A stretch of 64,000 nt of DNA from Enterobacter sp. RIT418. GTDB lineage: Bacteria > Pseudomonadota > Gammaproteobacteria > Enterobacterales > Enterobacteriaceae. How positions within the stretch are numbered: the first letter of the stretch is position 1; every line of letters begins with the position of its first letter. The stretch covers positions 186,001 to 250,000 of the forward strand of contig NZ_QBJD02000004.1 in NCBI RefSeq assembly GCF_003057745.1, given 5' to 3'. The notes beneath the pieces are model-generated. The model ran no database searches. It was not told the DNA's origin and worked only from the letters and a program-made list of their open reading frames with translations. The translations under genes were made by a program, and so were the position numbers. Positions 27,814 through 38,129 of the stretch are shown here, piece after piece.

Positions 27814-28590
27814 ATGATGGCTGAGAACAAATTAAACGTTATTGATTTGCACAAACGCTACGGCGAACACGAAGTGCTGAAAGGGGTCTCGCTGCAGGCG
27901 AACGCGGGGGACGTAATCAGCATTATCGGCTCGTCCGGTTCGGGTAAAAGTACCTTCCTGCGCTGCATCAACTTCCTCGAAAAGCCGAGCGAAGGGACGA
28001 TTGTGGTGAGCGGGCAGAATATTAACCTGGTGCGGGATAAAGACGGGCAGCTGAAAGTGGCGGACAAAAACCAGCTGCGCCTGCTGCGCACCCGCCTGAC
28101 GATGGTCTTCCAGCACTTTAACCTCTGGAGCCATATGACTGTGCTGGAGAACGTGATGGAAGCGCCGATTCAGGTGCTGGGCTTAAGCAAGCAGGAAGCC
28201 CGCGAGCGCGCGGTGAAATACCTGGCGAAGGTAGGCATCGACGAGCGCCAGCAGATTAAGTACCCGGTGCATCTCTCCGGCGGACAGCAGCAGCGCGTCT
28301 CTATTGCCCGCGCGCTGGCGATGGAGCCGGAAGTGCTGCTGTTTGACGAACCCACCTCGGCGCTGGATCCGGAACTCGTCGGCGAAGTGCTGCGCATCAT
28401 GCAGAAGCTGGCCGAAGAGGGCAAAACCATGGTGGTGGTCACGCACGAAATGGGCTTCGCCCGCAACGTCTCTAACCACGTCATTTTCCTGCATCAGGGA
28501 AAAATCGAGGAGCAGGGCCATCCGGACGAGGTGTTAGCGAATCCGCAGAGCCCGCGCCTGCAGCAGTTCCTGAAAGGATCGCTGAAGTAG
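27814..28590 (+). CDS. hisP: histidine/Lys-Arg-Orn ABC transporter ATPase HisP
   Basis: A 258-residue ATP-binding subunit; two copies drive HisQM. Walker [10 protein letters not shown] is at 39-47, the Q-loop Gln100, the signature LSGGQ at 154-158, Walker B LLFDEP at 175-180 with catalytic Glu179, and the switch His211. All catalytic residues are intact. It ends the plus-strand nitrogen-uptake block; two repeats follow before genes on the other strand. Confidence 0.97.
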   Translation: MMAENKLNVIDLHKRYGEHEVLKGVSLQANAGDVISIIGSSGSGKSTFLRCINFLEKPSEGTIVVSGQNINLVRDKDGQLKVADKNQLRLLRTRLTMVFQHFNLWSHMTVLENVMEAPIQVLGLSKQEARERAVKYLAKVGIDERQQIKYPVHLSGGQQQRVSIARALAMEPEVLLFDEPTSALDPELVGEVLRIMQKLAEEGKTMVVVTHEMGFARNVSNHVIFLHQGKIEEQGHPDEVLANPQSPRLQQFLKGSLK

Positions 28591-28597
28591 CTTTCTT

Positions 28598-28623
28598 GCC
28601 CGCTGGCGCTGCGCTTGCCGGGC
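28598..28623. repeat. REP-like element after hisP
   Basis: GCCCG at 28598-28602 and CGGGC at 28619-28623 enclose TGGCGCTGCGCTTGC, the internal part typical of REP elements in this group. It lies eight bases after the hisP stop, next to the second type of repeat hairpin. Confidence 0.6.
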
Positions 28624-28641
28624 CTGCGGGATGGGTGTTCT

Positions 28642-28686
28642 CCCTCTCCCCGTGGGAGAGGGCTGGGTGGGGGCATCATAACGCAC
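28642..28686. repeat. CCCTCTCCC/GGGAGAGGG repeat that ends the GNAT gene
   Basis: CCCTCTCCC (28642-28650), loop CGT, GGGAGAGGG (28654-28662), then the tail CTGGGTGGGGGCATCA (28663-28678) and TAACGCACC. The TCA of the tail is the TGA stop of the GNAT gene on the minus strand, the same relation as at mnmC. Hairpin arms and loop are identical to both copies after nuoN. Confidence 0.8.
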
Positions 28687-29185
28687 CGCACTCCAGCCGG
28701 TACACCCAGTCGTCGTAGCGCACGCCGTCTATCTCATACGCCTTTTCCAGCACCTGCGTGCGCACAAAGCCCGCTTTCTCCAGCACCCGCACCGATCCGC
28801 CGTTGTCCGCCAGCACGTAAGCGTTAATCGCCTTCACGCCGATCTGGCTAAACGCGTAGCCGCATACCGCGCTCAGCGCCTCGCTGGCGATTCCTTTTCC
28901 CTGCGCGGCGGGCACTACCGTATAGCCAACATCCGCTTCCTCGCGATTTTCCGTGCTGATCTGCAGGCCTATATCACCGAGCGGCGTGGCGTCGTCGCGC
29001 AGGCGGATCACAAAGACGTGGGCGGCGGTAAGGCGCGCGGCAAACACGCGTCGGGTCTCTTTTTCCGGCGCGATGGCGGCCATATAGCGCATGATGCTGC
29101 GATCTTCGCGCAGCGTGCGGAAGAACGCCCAGTCAGAGGGTTCGAAAGGAGCGAGGATAAGTCGAGGGGTGGTGATGATTGCCAT
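28676..29185 (-). CDS. GNAT-family N-acetyltransferase (RimJ/RimL-like)
   Basis: A 169-residue acetyltransferase starting MAIITTPRLILAPFEPSDWA, typical of the RimJ/RimL branch. The acetyl-CoA motif QGKGIA is at 95-100 and the DNGGSVRVLEKAGF motif at 127-140. The substrate cannot be told from sequence; protein N-termini, amino sugars and small amines are all acted on by relatives. E. coli K-12 has rpnB (yfcI), a transposase-like gene, in this place between hisP and yfcH, so this position is variable. The final residues GAL and the stop lie in a repeat element, so the original C-terminus may have been replaced. Confidence 0.85.
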   Translation of the reverse strand: MAIITTPRLILAPFEPSDWAFFRTLREDRSIMRYMAAIAPEKETRRVFAARLTAAHVFVIRLRDDATPLGDIGLQISTENREEADVGYTVVPAAQGKGIASEALSAVCGYAFSQIGVKAINAYVLADNGGSVRVLEKAGFVRTQVLEKAYEIDGVRYDDWVYRLECGAL

Positions 29186-29229
29186 TGTTACGCCATTTCA
29201 TCTGAACATGGCGTATCACTGTAACATAT

Positions 29230-30123
29230 TCACCGCACTACATCCCCCAGCGCCTCTTCCAGGTCATACCAGCGAAAGGCAAATCCTGCGGCCTCCAGCC
29301 TTTTTGGCAGCGCGCGTTGTCCGCCCAGCACCAGCACCGATGATTCGCCCATCAGCAGGCGGATCGCCGTGGCCGGCACACGCAAAATCGCAGGACGATG
29401 CAGGGCGTGACCGAGCGCGTGGGCAAACTGTTCGTTGCGCACCGGGTAGGGGGAAACCATATTGAACGGCCCCCGCAGGTCGTTATCCAGCAGCCAGATA
29501 ATGCCGTTCACCATATCGTCGATATGTATCCAGGCAAGATACTGACGCCCATTACCGATGGGGCCGCCAAGGCCCATCTTAAACGCGGGGAGCATTTTGC
29601 CCAGTATGCCTCCCTTGGGGGCGAGGACGACGCCGGTGCGCAGCAGGCAGACGCGCGTTTTATCGCTCTGCGCGGCGCTGGCGATTTGCTCCCAGCGGGC
29701 GCAGAGCTTGTGGGTAAATTCGTTATGCGGCGGTTCTTCTTCCGTCACCACCACTTCGCCGAGATCGCCGTAGTAGCCCGCCGCCGAGCCGGAAATGAGC
29801 ACCGACGGCGGCGCGTCGCTGTTGCGGATAAGCTCTACCAGCCTTTCGGTAATGTTCCACCGGCTGTGGCACAGGCGCTGCTTTTGCTCCTCGGTCCAGC
29901 GCTTGTCGGCAATCGGCTCGCCCGCAAGGTTGATGACGGCGTCGAAGCCGTTAAGATTCTGCTGTTCGGCCAGCCCCTTCCAGATGTCGATCCCCGCCCC
30001 CAGCGCCTGACGCGCTTTTTCCGGGCTGCGCGTCACCACCGTGATGTCGTGGTGCAGCGCCTGCAGGCGAGGAATAAGGTGGCGCCCAATCAGGCCCGTG
30101 CCGCCGGTCAGCAAAATCTTCAT
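29230..30123 (-). CDS. yfcH: NAD(P)-dependent epimerase/SDR-family protein YfcH
   Basis: A 297-residue atypical short-chain dehydrogenase of the TIGR01777 (SULA/YfcH) group. The N-terminal [10 protein letters not shown] (7-16) binds [17 protein letters not shown] (64-76) is the group hallmark, and [10 protein letters not shown] contains the tyrosine. A C-terminal DUF1731-like part carries [26 protein letters not shown]. Its substrate is unknown. It lies 12 bases downstream of folX on the same strand, probably in one transcript. Confidence 0.93.
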   Translation of the reverse strand: MKILLTGGTGLIGRHLIPRLQALHHDITVVTRSPEKARQALGAGIDIWKGLAEQQNLNGFDAVINLAGEPIADKRWTEEQKQRLCHSRWNITERLVELIRNSDAPPSVLISGSAAGYYGDLGEVVVTEEEPPHNEFTHKLCARWEQIASAAQSDKTRVCLLRTGVVLAPKGGILGKMLPAFKMGLGGPIGNGRQYLAWIHIDDMVNGIIWLLDNDLRGPFNMVSPYPVRNEQFAHALGHALHRPAILRVPATAIRLLMGESSVLVLGGQRALPKRLEAAGFAFRWYDLEEALGDVVR

Positions 30124-30135
30124 ACGACCTCCAGT

Positions 30136-30504
30136 TTACGCCTCGCGCTGCCAGCTTAACGTCATCGAGACGGAGTCGGCGTAGCGCAGGGCGTGCAGTT
30201 TATCGATCTCAACTTCAGCATAAGTGACCCAGTGATGTTCACGTGCGATGTCGAGCACATCCTGAGTTAATTTTTCCAGCAGGTAGAAACGGTTGTTCTC
30301 AACGTACCGGATGATGCTTTTGGTAATGGTGCGGTAGTTCAGCGCGTCGTTGATGTCTTCGCTGGCGCGCGCCTTGTCCGCCGGGTAGTGGATCGCCACG
30401 TTGATCACGATATCCTGACGGTTGGCGATCTCTTCGTCTTTAATGCCAATGAACGTCCGTAAGCGTAAGTTTTTTATGCGAATAATTGCATCAGGCTGCG
30501 ACAT
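30136..30504 (-). CDS. folX: dihydroneopterin triphosphate 2'-epimerase FolX
   Basis: A 122-residue protein of the FolB/FolX fold that epimerises dihydroneopterin triphosphate to the monapterin form, used for tetrahydromonapterin. Typical segments are [17 protein letters not shown] and [19 protein letters not shown]. The frame is open another 64 codons upstream, but these lie in the yfcG-folX gap without family similarity; ATG 30504 gives [13 protein letters not shown]. FolC in this window is another folate enzyme but not linked in transcription. Confidence 0.95.
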   Translation of the reverse strand: MSQPDAIIRIKNLRLRTFIGIKDEEIANRQDIVINVAIHYPADKARASEDINDALNYRTITKSIIRYVENNRFYLLEKLTQDVLDIAREHHWVTYAEVEIDKLHALRYADSVSMTLSWQREA

Positions 30505-30575
30505 TGCAGGTCTTCTCCATGTCATTATTTCCTCCATGATACATGAGGAAATAATTTGCGCCCATCTCGCTAAAT

Positions 30576-31199
30576 CTACTGTATTTTCTGCATCGCCCGC
30601 GCTGTGGCCGGGCGCGTGCGGATGCGCTCGAACCAGTTGTTGATCGCAGGAAAGGCGGCCAGGTCGATGCGGTGGCGCTCGTGCGTATTGATCCACGGCC
30701 AGCAGGCGATATCGGCAATGCTGTAGTGCTCCCCGCCCAGCCAGGGCGTTTTCTCCAGCTGACGGTTAAGTACGCCATAAAGCCGCTGGGTTTCAACCTG
30801 AAAGCGCTCAATGGCATACGGGATAGGCTGCGGGGCGTAGGCGGTGAAGTGATGGTTTTGCCCGAGCATCGGCCCCAGCCCGCTCGACTGCCAGAAAAGC
30901 CATTGCAGCGTGTGGTGGCGCTCGCGCAGCTCACCGCTCAGCAGCGTACCCGTTTTCTCGGCGAGATAGAGCAGGATCTCCCCGGATTCAAACAGGCTCA
31001 GCGGCCTGCCGCCGTCAGCGGGAAGGTGATCGATGATGGCCGGAATTTTATTGTTTGGGGAGATGGCTAAAAACAGGGGGCCGAACTGTTCTCCCTTGCC
31101 AATATCGACAGGGATAATGCGGTAATCCAGCTCGGCTTCCTCCAGAAAGAGCGTAATTTTATGGCCGTTAGGGGTAGGGGCATAATAGAGATCTATCAT
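30576..31199 (-). CDS. yfcG: GST-like disulfide-bond oxidoreductase YfcG
   Basis: A 207-residue glutathione-S-transferase homologue of the Nu class with disulfide reductase activity in E. coli. The active-site segment PTPNGHK places Thr9 and Asn11 near the glutathione pair. The thioredoxin-like domain (1-85) contains NNKIPAI with the cis-proline, and a helical domain follows (90-205). ATG 31199 is chosen over an in-frame TTG two codons earlier because AGGAG stands at the proper distance. About eight residues shorter than E. coli YfcG at the C-terminus. It diverges from yfcF, another GST homologue. Confidence 0.94.
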   Translation of the reverse strand: MIDLYYAPTPNGHKITLFLEEAELDYRIIPVDIGKGEQFGPLFLAISPNNKIPAIIDHLPADGGRPLSLFESGEILLYLAEKTGTLLSGELRERHHTLQWLFWQSSGLGPMLGQNHHFTAYAPQPIPYAIERFQVETQRLYGVLNRQLEKTPWLGGEHYSIADIACWPWINTHERHRIDLAAFPAINNWFERIRTRPATARAMQKIQ

Positions 31200-31235
31200 T
31201 CTCAACTCCTGTCAGTGCGAAAAGTGATGCCATAA

Positions 31236-32024
<789 letters not shown>

Positions 32025-32038
32025 TCAAGGAGTAACTG

Positions 32039-32590
32039 ATGAAACTGATGTTTGCATCGGATATCCACGGATCGCTCCCCGCGACCGAGCGCGTCCTCTC
32101 GCTGTTTGACCAAAGCGACGCCCGGTGGCTGGTGATACTTGGCGACGTCCTAAACCACGGTCCGCGCAATGCGCTGCCGGAGGGCTATGCTCCCGCACGG
32201 GTGGCGGAAAAGCTTAACCCGTACGCGTCCCGCATCATTGCCGTGCGCGGCAACTGCGACAGCGAAGTGGACCAGATGCTGCTGCAATTCCCCATTACCG
32301 CACCGTGGCAGCAGGCGCTGCTGGAAACGTGCCGCCTCTTTTTGACTCACGGTCACCTTTTTGGCCCCGACAACCCGCCGCCTCTCGCGGCTGGCGATGT
32401 CCTGGTTTATGGCCATACTCATATTCCGGTGGCGGAAAAACGCGGCGAGATATATCACTTTAACCCCGGCTCGGTCAGCATTCCAAAAGGGGGCTATCCG
32501 GCGAGCTATGGCATGCTGGTGGATAATTCATTACGCGTTATCGCACTTAATGATCAGCAAGTTATTGCGCAGGTAGCGATTAATCCGTAA
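32039..32590 (+). CDS. yfcE: metallophosphodiesterase YfcE
   Basis: A 183-residue calcineurin-like phosphoesterase with the full metal-site pattern: Asp8 and His10 (SDIHG), Asp36 (LGDVLNHGP), Asn72 (RGNCD), THGH and VYGHTH further on. E. coli YfcE hydrolyses artificial phosphodiesters with Mn2+; the physiological substrate is unknown. A clear AAGGAG site precedes ATG 32039. Confidence 0.95.
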   Translation: MKLMFASDIHGSLPATERVLSLFDQSDARWLVILGDVLNHGPRNALPEGYAPARVAEKLNPYASRIIAVRGNCDSEVDQMLLQFPITAPWQQALLETCRLFLTHGHLFGPDNPPPLAAGDVLVYGHTHIPVAEKRGEIYHFNPGSVSIPKGGYPASYGMLVDNSLRVIALNDQQVIAQVAINP

Positions 32591-32646
32591 GTTACACCTC
32601 AACTGCAAACGCGCCGAAAGAGCGCTTAGATAGAGAAGGTTTCCCG

Positions 32647-33201
32647 ATGGTGGAGCAGAGTCATTTGGCGAGTACAGAGTGGGTTGACATTGTCAGCGAA
32701 GAGAATGAAGTGATCGCGCAGGCTAGCCGCGCACAAATGCGCGCAGAGCGCCTGCGCCACCGCGCAACGTATATTGTGGTGCATGACGGCATGGGTAAAA
32801 TCCTGGTCCAGCGCCGCACGGATACCAAAGATTTCCTTCCCGGCATGCTGGACGCCACCGCGGGCGGCGTCGTGCAGGCGGATGAAGTGCTGCTGGACTC
32901 CGCGCGCCGCGAAGCCGAAGAAGAGTTAGGCATTGCCGGCGTGCCGTTCGCCGAGCACGGGCAGTTCTATTTCGAAGATGAACACTGTCGCGTCTGGGGC
33001 GGACTGTTTAGCTGCGTCTCCCACGGGCCTTTCGCGCTCCAGGAAGAAGAGGTCAGCGAGGTGAGCTGGATGACGCCGGAAGAGATCACCGCGCGCTGCG
33101 ATGAGTTCACGCCGGATTCGCTAAAAGCGCTAGCGCTGTGGATGACCCGTAACGCGAAAAATGAATCGACGAAGCCTGAGAAAGAGGAAGAGGCCGAGTA
33201 G
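32647..33201 (+). CDS. yfcD: Nudix hydrolase YfcD
   Basis: A 184-residue Nudix protein. The complete Nudix box G-x5-E-x7-REUxEExGU runs from Gly74 to Ile96 (GGVVQADE then [10 protein letters not shown]). It resembles isopentenyl-diphosphate isomerase-type Nudix folds in its N-terminal [10 protein letters not shown] segment, but its substrate is not known. The next codon GTG is also a possible start; ATG 32647 has better spacing from AGAAGG. It lies next to the pta terminator; the yfcC gene that separates yfcD from pta in E. coli is absent. Confidence 0.94.
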   Translation: MVEQSHLASTEWVDIVSEENEVIAQASRAQMRAERLRHRATYIVVHDGMGKILVQRRTDTKDFLPGMLDATAGGVVQADEVLLDSARREAEEELGIAGVPFAEHGQFYFEDEHCRVWGGLFSCVSHGPFALQEEEVSEVSWMTPEEITARCDEFTPDSLKALALWMTRNAKNESTKPEKEEEAE

Positions 33202-33222
33202 GTCTGAACGCTGGCTGGAAAT

Positions 33223-33257
33223 AAAAAAGGCGACCCGATTACGTGGTCGCCTTTTTT
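33223..33257. terminator. bidirectional terminator between yfcD and pta
   Basis: AAAAAAGGCGACC (33223-33235) pairs with GGTCGCC (33245-33251) followed by six T. The A run on the left serves the minus strand, so it can end both yfcD and pta transcripts. Confidence 0.9.
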
Positions 33258-33281
33258 GTGCCCGATTCGGCCTATAAAACC

Positions 33282-33312
33282 GTAGGCCCGGTAAGCGCGA
33301 GCGCCACCGGGC
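33282..33312. repeat. REP element downstream of pta
   Basis: GTAGGCCCGGTAAGCGCGAG and CGCCACCGGGC form the classic REP palindrome with the GTAG start (33282-33312). It lies between the shared terminator and the pta stop. Confidence 0.75.
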
Positions 33313-33319
33313 TTTTAGC

Positions 33320-35461
33320 TTACTGCTGCTGTGAAGACTGAATCGCGGTCAGTGCAATGGTATAGACGATATCGTCTACCAGCGCACCGCGGGACAGGTC
33401 GTTCACCGGCTTGCGCATACCCTGCAGCATTGGCCCGATGGAGATCAGGTCGGCAGAACGCTGTACCGCTTTGTAGGTGGTGTTACCGGTGTTCAGATCC
33501 GGGAAGATGAACACGGTAGCGCGACCGGCAACCGGCGAGTTCGGCGCTTTGGATTTTGCCACGTCAGCCATCACGGCGGCGTCGTACTGCAGCGGGCCGT
33601 CGATCATCAGGTCAGGACGTTTTTCCTGCGCAATACGGGTTGCTTCACGCACTTTCTCTACGTCGCTGCCCGCGCCGGAGGTGCCGGTGGAGTAGGAGAG
33701 CATCGCCACGCGCGGCTCGATGCCGAAGGCAGTCGCGGAATCTGCGGACTGGATAGCGATCTCAGCCAGCTGCTCTGCGGTTGGATCCGGGTTGATCGCG
33801 CAGTCGCCGTAAACGTAAACCTGTTCAGGCAGCAGCATGAAGAACACGGAGGAGACCAGAGAGCTGCCCGGTGCGGTTTTGATCAGCTGCAGCGGTGGAC
33901 GGATGGTGTTTGCGGTGGTGTGAACCGCACCGGAAACCAGGCCGTCAACTTCGTCCTGCTCAAGCATCAGCGTGCCCAGCACAACGTTGTCTTCCAGCTG
34001 CTCGCGCGCAACGGCTTCGGTCATGCCCTTGCTCTTACGCAGCTCAACCAGACGCGCAACGTAGCTTTCGCGAACCACTTCCGGGTCAACGATTTCGATG
34101 CCAGCGCCCAGTTCAACGCCCTGAGAGGCCGCCACGCGGTTGATCTCGTCAGGGTTACCCAGCAGCACACAGGTCGCGATGCCGCGCTCTGCGCAGATAG
34201 CCGCTGCTTTAACGGTACGCGGTTCGTCGCCTTCTGGCAGAACAACGCGTTTGCCCGCTTTGCGCGCCAGCTCGGTCAGCTGGTAACGGAAGGCTGGCGG
34301 AGACAGACGACGGCTACGTTCGGAGGTCGCGGTCAGGGATTCGATCCAGTCTGCGTTGATGTAGCCCGCAACGTATTCCTGTACTTTCTCAATGCGTTCG
34401 TGGTCGTCAACCGGCACTTCCAGGTTGAAGCTCTGCAGGCTCAGGGAGGTCTGCCAGGTGTTGGTGTTCACCATGAAGACCGGCAGGCCGGTCGCAAACG
34501 CGCGTTCGCACAGCTTGCTCACGCGCGGATCCATCTCGTACGCGCCGGTCAGCAGGATGGCGCCGATTTCAACGCCGTTCATCGCGGCCAGGCACGCTGC
34601 AACCAGCACGTCAGGACGGTCAGCGGAGGTCACCAGCAGGGAACCTGCACGGAAGTGTTCCAGCATGTGCGGAATGCTGCGCGCGCAGAAGGTCACGGAC
34701 TTAACGCGGCGAGTGTTAATGTCGCCTTCGTTGATTACCGTAGCGTTCAGGTGGCGCGCCATGTCGATTGCACGGGTCGCAATCAGGTCGAAGCTCCACG
34801 GCACCGCGCCCAGCACCGGCAGCGGGCTGGATTCCTGCAGGGTTGCCGGGTCAACTTTAACCACTTTCGCTTTAGACGAGTCGTCGAAGATCTCGGACAG
34901 GTCAGGACGAGTGCGGCCTTGCTCATCAACCGGAGCGTTCAGTTTGTTAACGATAACGCCGGTGATGTTGCTGTTTTTCGCGCCGCCGAAGCTGCTGCGG
35001 GTCAGCTCGATGCGCTCTTTCAGCTGTTCCTGGGTATCGGTACCCTGGGACATCACGAAGACGATTTCTGCGTTCAGCGTTTTCGCGATTTCGAAGTTCA
35101 GAGACTGCGCAAACTGGTGTTTGCGGGTCGGCACCAGGCCTTCAACCAGCACCACTTCCGCATCTTGGGTATTCGCGTGGTAGTTGGCGATGATCTCTTC
35201 CATCAGCACGTCTTTCTGGTTGCTGGACAGCAGAGATTCAACGTGGCTCATCTTCAGCGGTTCAGCCGCTGGCAGACTGGAGTTCTTGCGAACGATGGAG
35301 GTCGTCTGGTCTGGCGCATCGCCACCGGCGCGAGGCTGGGCGATAGGCTTAAAGACGCTCAGACGAACGCCTTTACGTTCCATAGCACGGATCACGCCAA
35401 GGCTGACGCTGGTCAGGCCGACGCTGGTTCCGGTAGGGATCAGCATAATTGTACGGGACAC
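33320..35461 (-). CDS. pta: phosphate acetyltransferase
   Basis: A 713-residue three-domain enzyme that converts acetyl-CoA and phosphate to acetyl phosphate. It has an N-terminal P-loop-like domain ([26 protein letters not shown]), a central DRTGG domain (about 215-335) involved in regulation, and the C-terminal catalytic domain (about 388-705) with the [14 protein letters not shown] and YSTGTSGAG segments. With AckA it forms the overflow and acetate-uptake route and sets the acetyl-phosphate level. It is downstream of ackA, with a 75-base gap that carries a hairpin. Confidence 0.98.
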   Translation of the reverse strand: MSRTIMLIPTGTSVGLTSVSLGVIRAMERKGVRLSVFKPIAQPRAGGDAPDQTTSIVRKNSSLPAAEPLKMSHVESLLSSNQKDVLMEEIIANYHANTQDAEVVLVEGLVPTRKHQFAQSLNFEIAKTLNAEIVFVMSQGTDTQEQLKERIELTRSSFGGAKNSNITGVIVNKLNAPVDEQGRTRPDLSEIFDDSSKAKVVKVDPATLQESSPLPVLGAVPWSFDLIATRAIDMARHLNATVINEGDINTRRVKSVTFCARSIPHMLEHFRAGSLLVTSADRPDVLVAACLAAMNGVEIGAILLTGAYEMDPRVSKLCERAFATGLPVFMVNTNTWQTSLSLQSFNLEVPVDDHERIEKVQEYVAGYINADWIESLTATSERSRRLSPPAFRYQLTELARKAGKRVVLPEGDEPRTVKAAAICAERGIATCVLLGNPDEINRVAASQGVELGAGIEIVDPEVVRESYVARLVELRKSKGMTEAVAREQLEDNVVLGTLMLEQDEVDGLVSGAVHTTANTIRPPLQLIKTAPGSSLVSSVFFMLLPEQVYVYGDCAINPDPTAEQLAEIAIQSADSATAFGIEPRVAMLSYSTGTSGAGSDVEKVREATRIAQEKRPDLMIDGPLQYDAAVMADVAKSKAPNSPVAGRATVFIFPDLNTGNTTYKAVQRSADLISIGPMLQGMRKPVNDLSRGALVDDIVYTIALTAIQSSQQQ

Positions 35462-35508
35462 GGTTTATCCTCTTTCGTTACCGCCAAACGGGGCGGGCTA
35501 CAAAACAG

Positions 35509-35531
35509 CACCGCCAGCATTGCTGGCGGTG
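35509..35531 (-). other. 10-bp hairpin between ackA and pta
   Basis: CACCGCCAGC and GCTGGCGGTG are perfect complements separated by three bases. On the coding (minus) strand it begins five bases after the ackA stop. The following TGTTTTG is interrupted, so termination would be partial; it may lower pta relative to ackA or stabilise the ackA message. Confidence 0.65.
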
Positions 35532-35536
35532 TGGAA

Positions 35537-36739
35537 TCAGGCAGTCAGGCGGTTCGCGTCTTGCGCGATGACCAGCTCTTCGTTGGTTGGGATAACCAGC
35601 GCAGGACGGGTGCCTTCTTTGTTGATGAAGCCAGACTTGCCGAAGCGGGCAGCCAGGTTACGCTCGTGATCGACTTCAAAGCCCAGAACGCCCAGTTTGC
35701 CCAGGGACAGTTCACGAACCATCGCCGCGTTTTCACCGATACCGCCGGTGAAGACTACCGCGTCCAGACGACCGTCCATCAGCGCGGTGTAAGAGCCGAT
35801 GTATTTCGCCAGGCGGTGGCAGTAAACGTCCATTGCGCGCTTAGCGTCTGCTTTGCTGTCGTAGTTGTCTTCAACGTAACGGCAGTCGCTGGTCACTTCG
35901 GTCAGACCCAGCAGGCCAGACTCTTTGGTCAGCATTTTGTTGATGTCATCAACGCTCATGCCCAGGTTGTCGTGCAGGAAGAAGATGATCGCCGGGTCGA
36001 TGTCACCGGTGCGGGTGCCCATCACCAGGCCTTCCAGCGGGGTCAGACCCATGGAGGTATCAACACATTCACCGTTGCGGATTGCAGAAACGGAACCCCC
36101 GTTGCCCAGGTGGCAGGTGATGATGTTCAGCTCTTCAACCGGCTTGTTCAGGGTTTTAGCGGCTTCCTGAGTCACATAGTAGTGGCTGGTACCGTGGAAG
36201 CCGTAACGACGAACGCCGTGCTCTTTATACAGGTTGTACGGCAGGGCGTAGAGGTAAGACTCTTCCGGCATGGTCTGATGGAACGCGGTGTCGAACACGG
36301 CCACGTTTTTGTCTTTCAGATGTGGGAAGGATTTCAGCGCTTCAGTGATACCGATCAGGTGAGCCGGGTTGTGCAGTGGCGCAAACGGCGCCGCATCTTT
36401 GATGCCCTGAATCACGGTCTCGTCGATAATCACAGATTTGGTGTATTTTTCGCCGCCGTGGACGATACGGTGACCAATCGCAGTCAGCTGAGCAGACAGT
36501 TCTGGTTTTTGTGCCAGAATAGTGTTAACGATAAAGTTCAGCGCTTCACTGTGAGCGGCGCCTGCACCTAAAGCCGCTTCTTGTTTGCTGCCGTCCATCT
36601 TCCACTTGATACGTGCTTCAGGCAGATGGAAACATTCGGCCAAACCAGAGAGGTATTCTTCGCCGTTCAGCGCATCGATGATGGCAAATTTGAGGGAAGA
36701 ACTACCGCAGTTCAGAACCAGTACTAACTTACTCGACAT
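35537..36739 (-). CDS. ackA: acetate kinase
   Basis: A 400-residue ASKHA-fold kinase that makes ATP and acetate from acetyl phosphate. Both family signatures are visible: [12 protein letters not shown] (residues 6-17) and the [13 protein letters not shown] segment with the phosphate-binding histidine, plus [14 protein letters not shown] for adenosine. Start ATG 36739. It is the first gene of ackA-pta and diverges from yfbV. Confidence 0.98.
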   Translation of the reverse strand: MSSKLVLVLNCGSSSLKFAIIDALNGEEYLSGLAECFHLPEARIKWKMDGSKQEAALGAGAAHSEALNFIVNTILAQKPELSAQLTAIGHRIVHGGEKYTKSVIIDETVIQGIKDAAPFAPLHNPAHLIGITEALKSFPHLKDKNVAVFDTAFHQTMPEESYLYALPYNLYKEHGVRRYGFHGTSHYYVTQEAAKTLNKPVEELNIITCHLGNGGSVSAIRNGECVDTSMGLTPLEGLVMGTRTGDIDPAIIFFLHDNLGMSVDDINKMLTKESGLLGLTEVTSDCRYVEDNYDSKADAKRAMDVYCHRLAKYIGSYTALMDGRLDAVVFTGGIGENAAMVRELSLGKLGVLGFEVDHERNLAARFGKSGFINKEGTRPALVIPTNEELVIAQDANRLTA

Positions 36740-37075
36740 GGAAGTACCTATTATTGATACGTGGCTAAAAAAACGTCAGTGAGTCTAAAAGCGTAACGCA
36801 TGATGACCCAGACATTTATGATTAACATCATGTCAGGCGAACTTTCTGGCATGATGGAAGAAATACATATGATTTTATGCCATTTTGAACATTTTTCAGG
36901 CAATGGCATAATATGCGATAATTTGACGAGTTAAAGATTCTCGTCTAAGGCCGCATCGGCTGGCACAGGATACCTGATACGCGGTATCGATGACAAAATA
37001 TTTTGAACGTTGTCATAGCCGGTTGTGGTTTTGCAGAAAAATTTTAATTTTTATACGTGAAGTTGAGGTACAGCC
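36740..37075. promoter_or_regulatory. divergent ackA / yfbV promoter region
   Basis: These 336 bases hold no gene. The sequence is AT-rich, with several GCAT/ATGC repeats (for example GCATAATATGC near 36905). Promoters for ackA (leftward) and yfbV (rightward) must be here, but I could not fix their hexamers with confidence. No clear FNR or ArcA box was recognised. Confidence 0.55.
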
Positions 37076-37531
37076 ATGTCGACACCCGAAATCCCGCCCG
37101 TGAACTTCTTCAGCCTGTTTCGACGGGGGCAGCATTATTCAAAGACGTGGCCGATGGAAAAGCGCCTCGCGCCAATGTTCATTGATAATCGCGCGATCCG
37201 CGCCACGCGCTATGCGATCCGCTTTATGCCGCCTGTGGCGATCTTCACGCTGTGCTGGCAAATCGCGCTGGGCGGTCAGCTTGGCCCGGCCGTGGCGACC
37301 GCGCTTTTTGCGCTCAGCCTGCCGATGCAGGGCCTCTGGTGGTTAGGCAAACGCTCGGTTACGCCGCTCCCGCCTTCTATTTTACACTGGTTTTACGAAG
37401 TGCGCGGTAAACTTGAGGAAGCAGGGCAGGCGCTGGCGCCTGTTGAAGGCAAGCCGGATTACCAGGCGCTAGCCGACACCCTCAAGCGGGCTTTTAAGCA
37501 GCTTGATAAAACATTCCTCGATGATTTGTGA
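37076..37531 (+). CDS. yfbV: UPF0208 membrane protein YfbV
   Basis: A 151-residue inner-membrane protein with two hydrophobic segments (about 45-68 and 70-92) and a soluble C-terminal helix part ending [12 protein letters not shown]. In E. coli, YfbV has been linked to insulation of the Ter macrodomain; the molecular activity is unclear. ATG 37076 has TGAGGTA upstream. Confidence 0.92.
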   Translation: MSTPEIPPVNFFSLFRRGQHYSKTWPMEKRLAPMFIDNRAIRATRYAIRFMPPVAIFTLCWQIALGGQLGPAVATALFALSLPMQGLWWLGKRSVTPLPPSILHWFYEVRGKLEEAGQALAPVEGKPDYQALADTLKRAFKQLDKTFLDDL

Positions 37532-37558
37532 TTGATCATCGAAACAATGAATAAAAGA

Positions 37559-37594
37559 AGGCACAGTAACCCCCTGTTACCGTGTCTTTTTTTT
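37559..37594 (+). terminator. yfbV terminator
   Basis: GGCACAGTAAC pairs with GTTACCGTGTC (one mismatch and one G-U) over a CCCCT loop, followed by eight T (37587-37594). It starts 28 bases after the yfbV stop and separates it from yfbU. Confidence 0.82.
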
Positions 37595-37623
37595 CAAGTG
37601 CAATGCGCTACAGGAGTCGAAAG

Positions 37624-38118
37624 ATGGAAATGACCCATGCTCAACGTCTGATTTTGTCTAATCAGTACAAAATGATGACTATGCTTGATCCCGATAACGC
37701 TGAGCGCTACAGCCGCTTGCAGACCATCGTCGAACGCGGGTTTGGCCTGCAGATGCGCGAGCTGGATCGTGAGTTCGGCGAGCTGAAGGAAGAAACCTGC
37801 CGCATCGTTATCGACATCATGGAGATGTACCACGCGCTGCACGTGTCGTGGACCAATCTGATGGACCCGCAGTCCATCGACGAGCGACGCGTGACCTTCC
37901 TGGGCTTTGATGCCGCAACGGAAGCGCGCTACCTGAGCTATGTCCGCTTTATGGTTAACACCGAAGGGCGCTATACCCACTTCGATGCGGGCACGCACGG
38001 TTTCAACGCCCAAACGCCGATGTGGGATAAATACCAGCGCATGCTGAGCGTGTGGCACTCCTGCCCGCGCCAGTACCATTTAAGCAGCAACGAAATTCAA
38101 CAAATCATTAATGCCTGA
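37624..38118 (+). CDS. yfbU: UPF0304 protein YfbU
   Basis: A 164-residue soluble, helical protein of the YfbU family. Overproduction of the E. coli protein is toxic, but its function is not known. Highly conserved pieces are [23 protein letters not shown] and [26 protein letters not shown]. The frame is open 14 codons further upstream through the yfbV terminator; ATG 37624 follows CAGGAGTCG and gives the family start [15 protein letters not shown]. Confidence 0.93.
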   Translation: MEMTHAQRLILSNQYKMMTMLDPDNAERYSRLQTIVERGFGLQMRELDREFGELKEETCRIVIDIMEMYHALHVSWTNLMDPQSIDERRVTFLGFDAATEARYLSYVRFMVNTEGRYTHFDAGTHGFNAQTPMWDKYQRMLSVWHSCPRQYHLSSNEIQQIINA

Positions 38119-38129
38119 CGGAGGTGCGT

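Noticed and set aside
30505..30696. Longer FolX with 64 extra N-terminal residues
   Set aside because: The extension reads out of the yfcG 3' end; FolX proteins are about 120 residues and the ATG at 30504 matches the family start.
33920..36571. 883-codon open frame antisense to pta and ackA, crossing the gap between them
   Set aside because: It mirrors two highly expressed genes with strong codon bias, which removes stops from this antisense frame. Its product has no recognisable domain, and pta and ackA on the other strand are certain.
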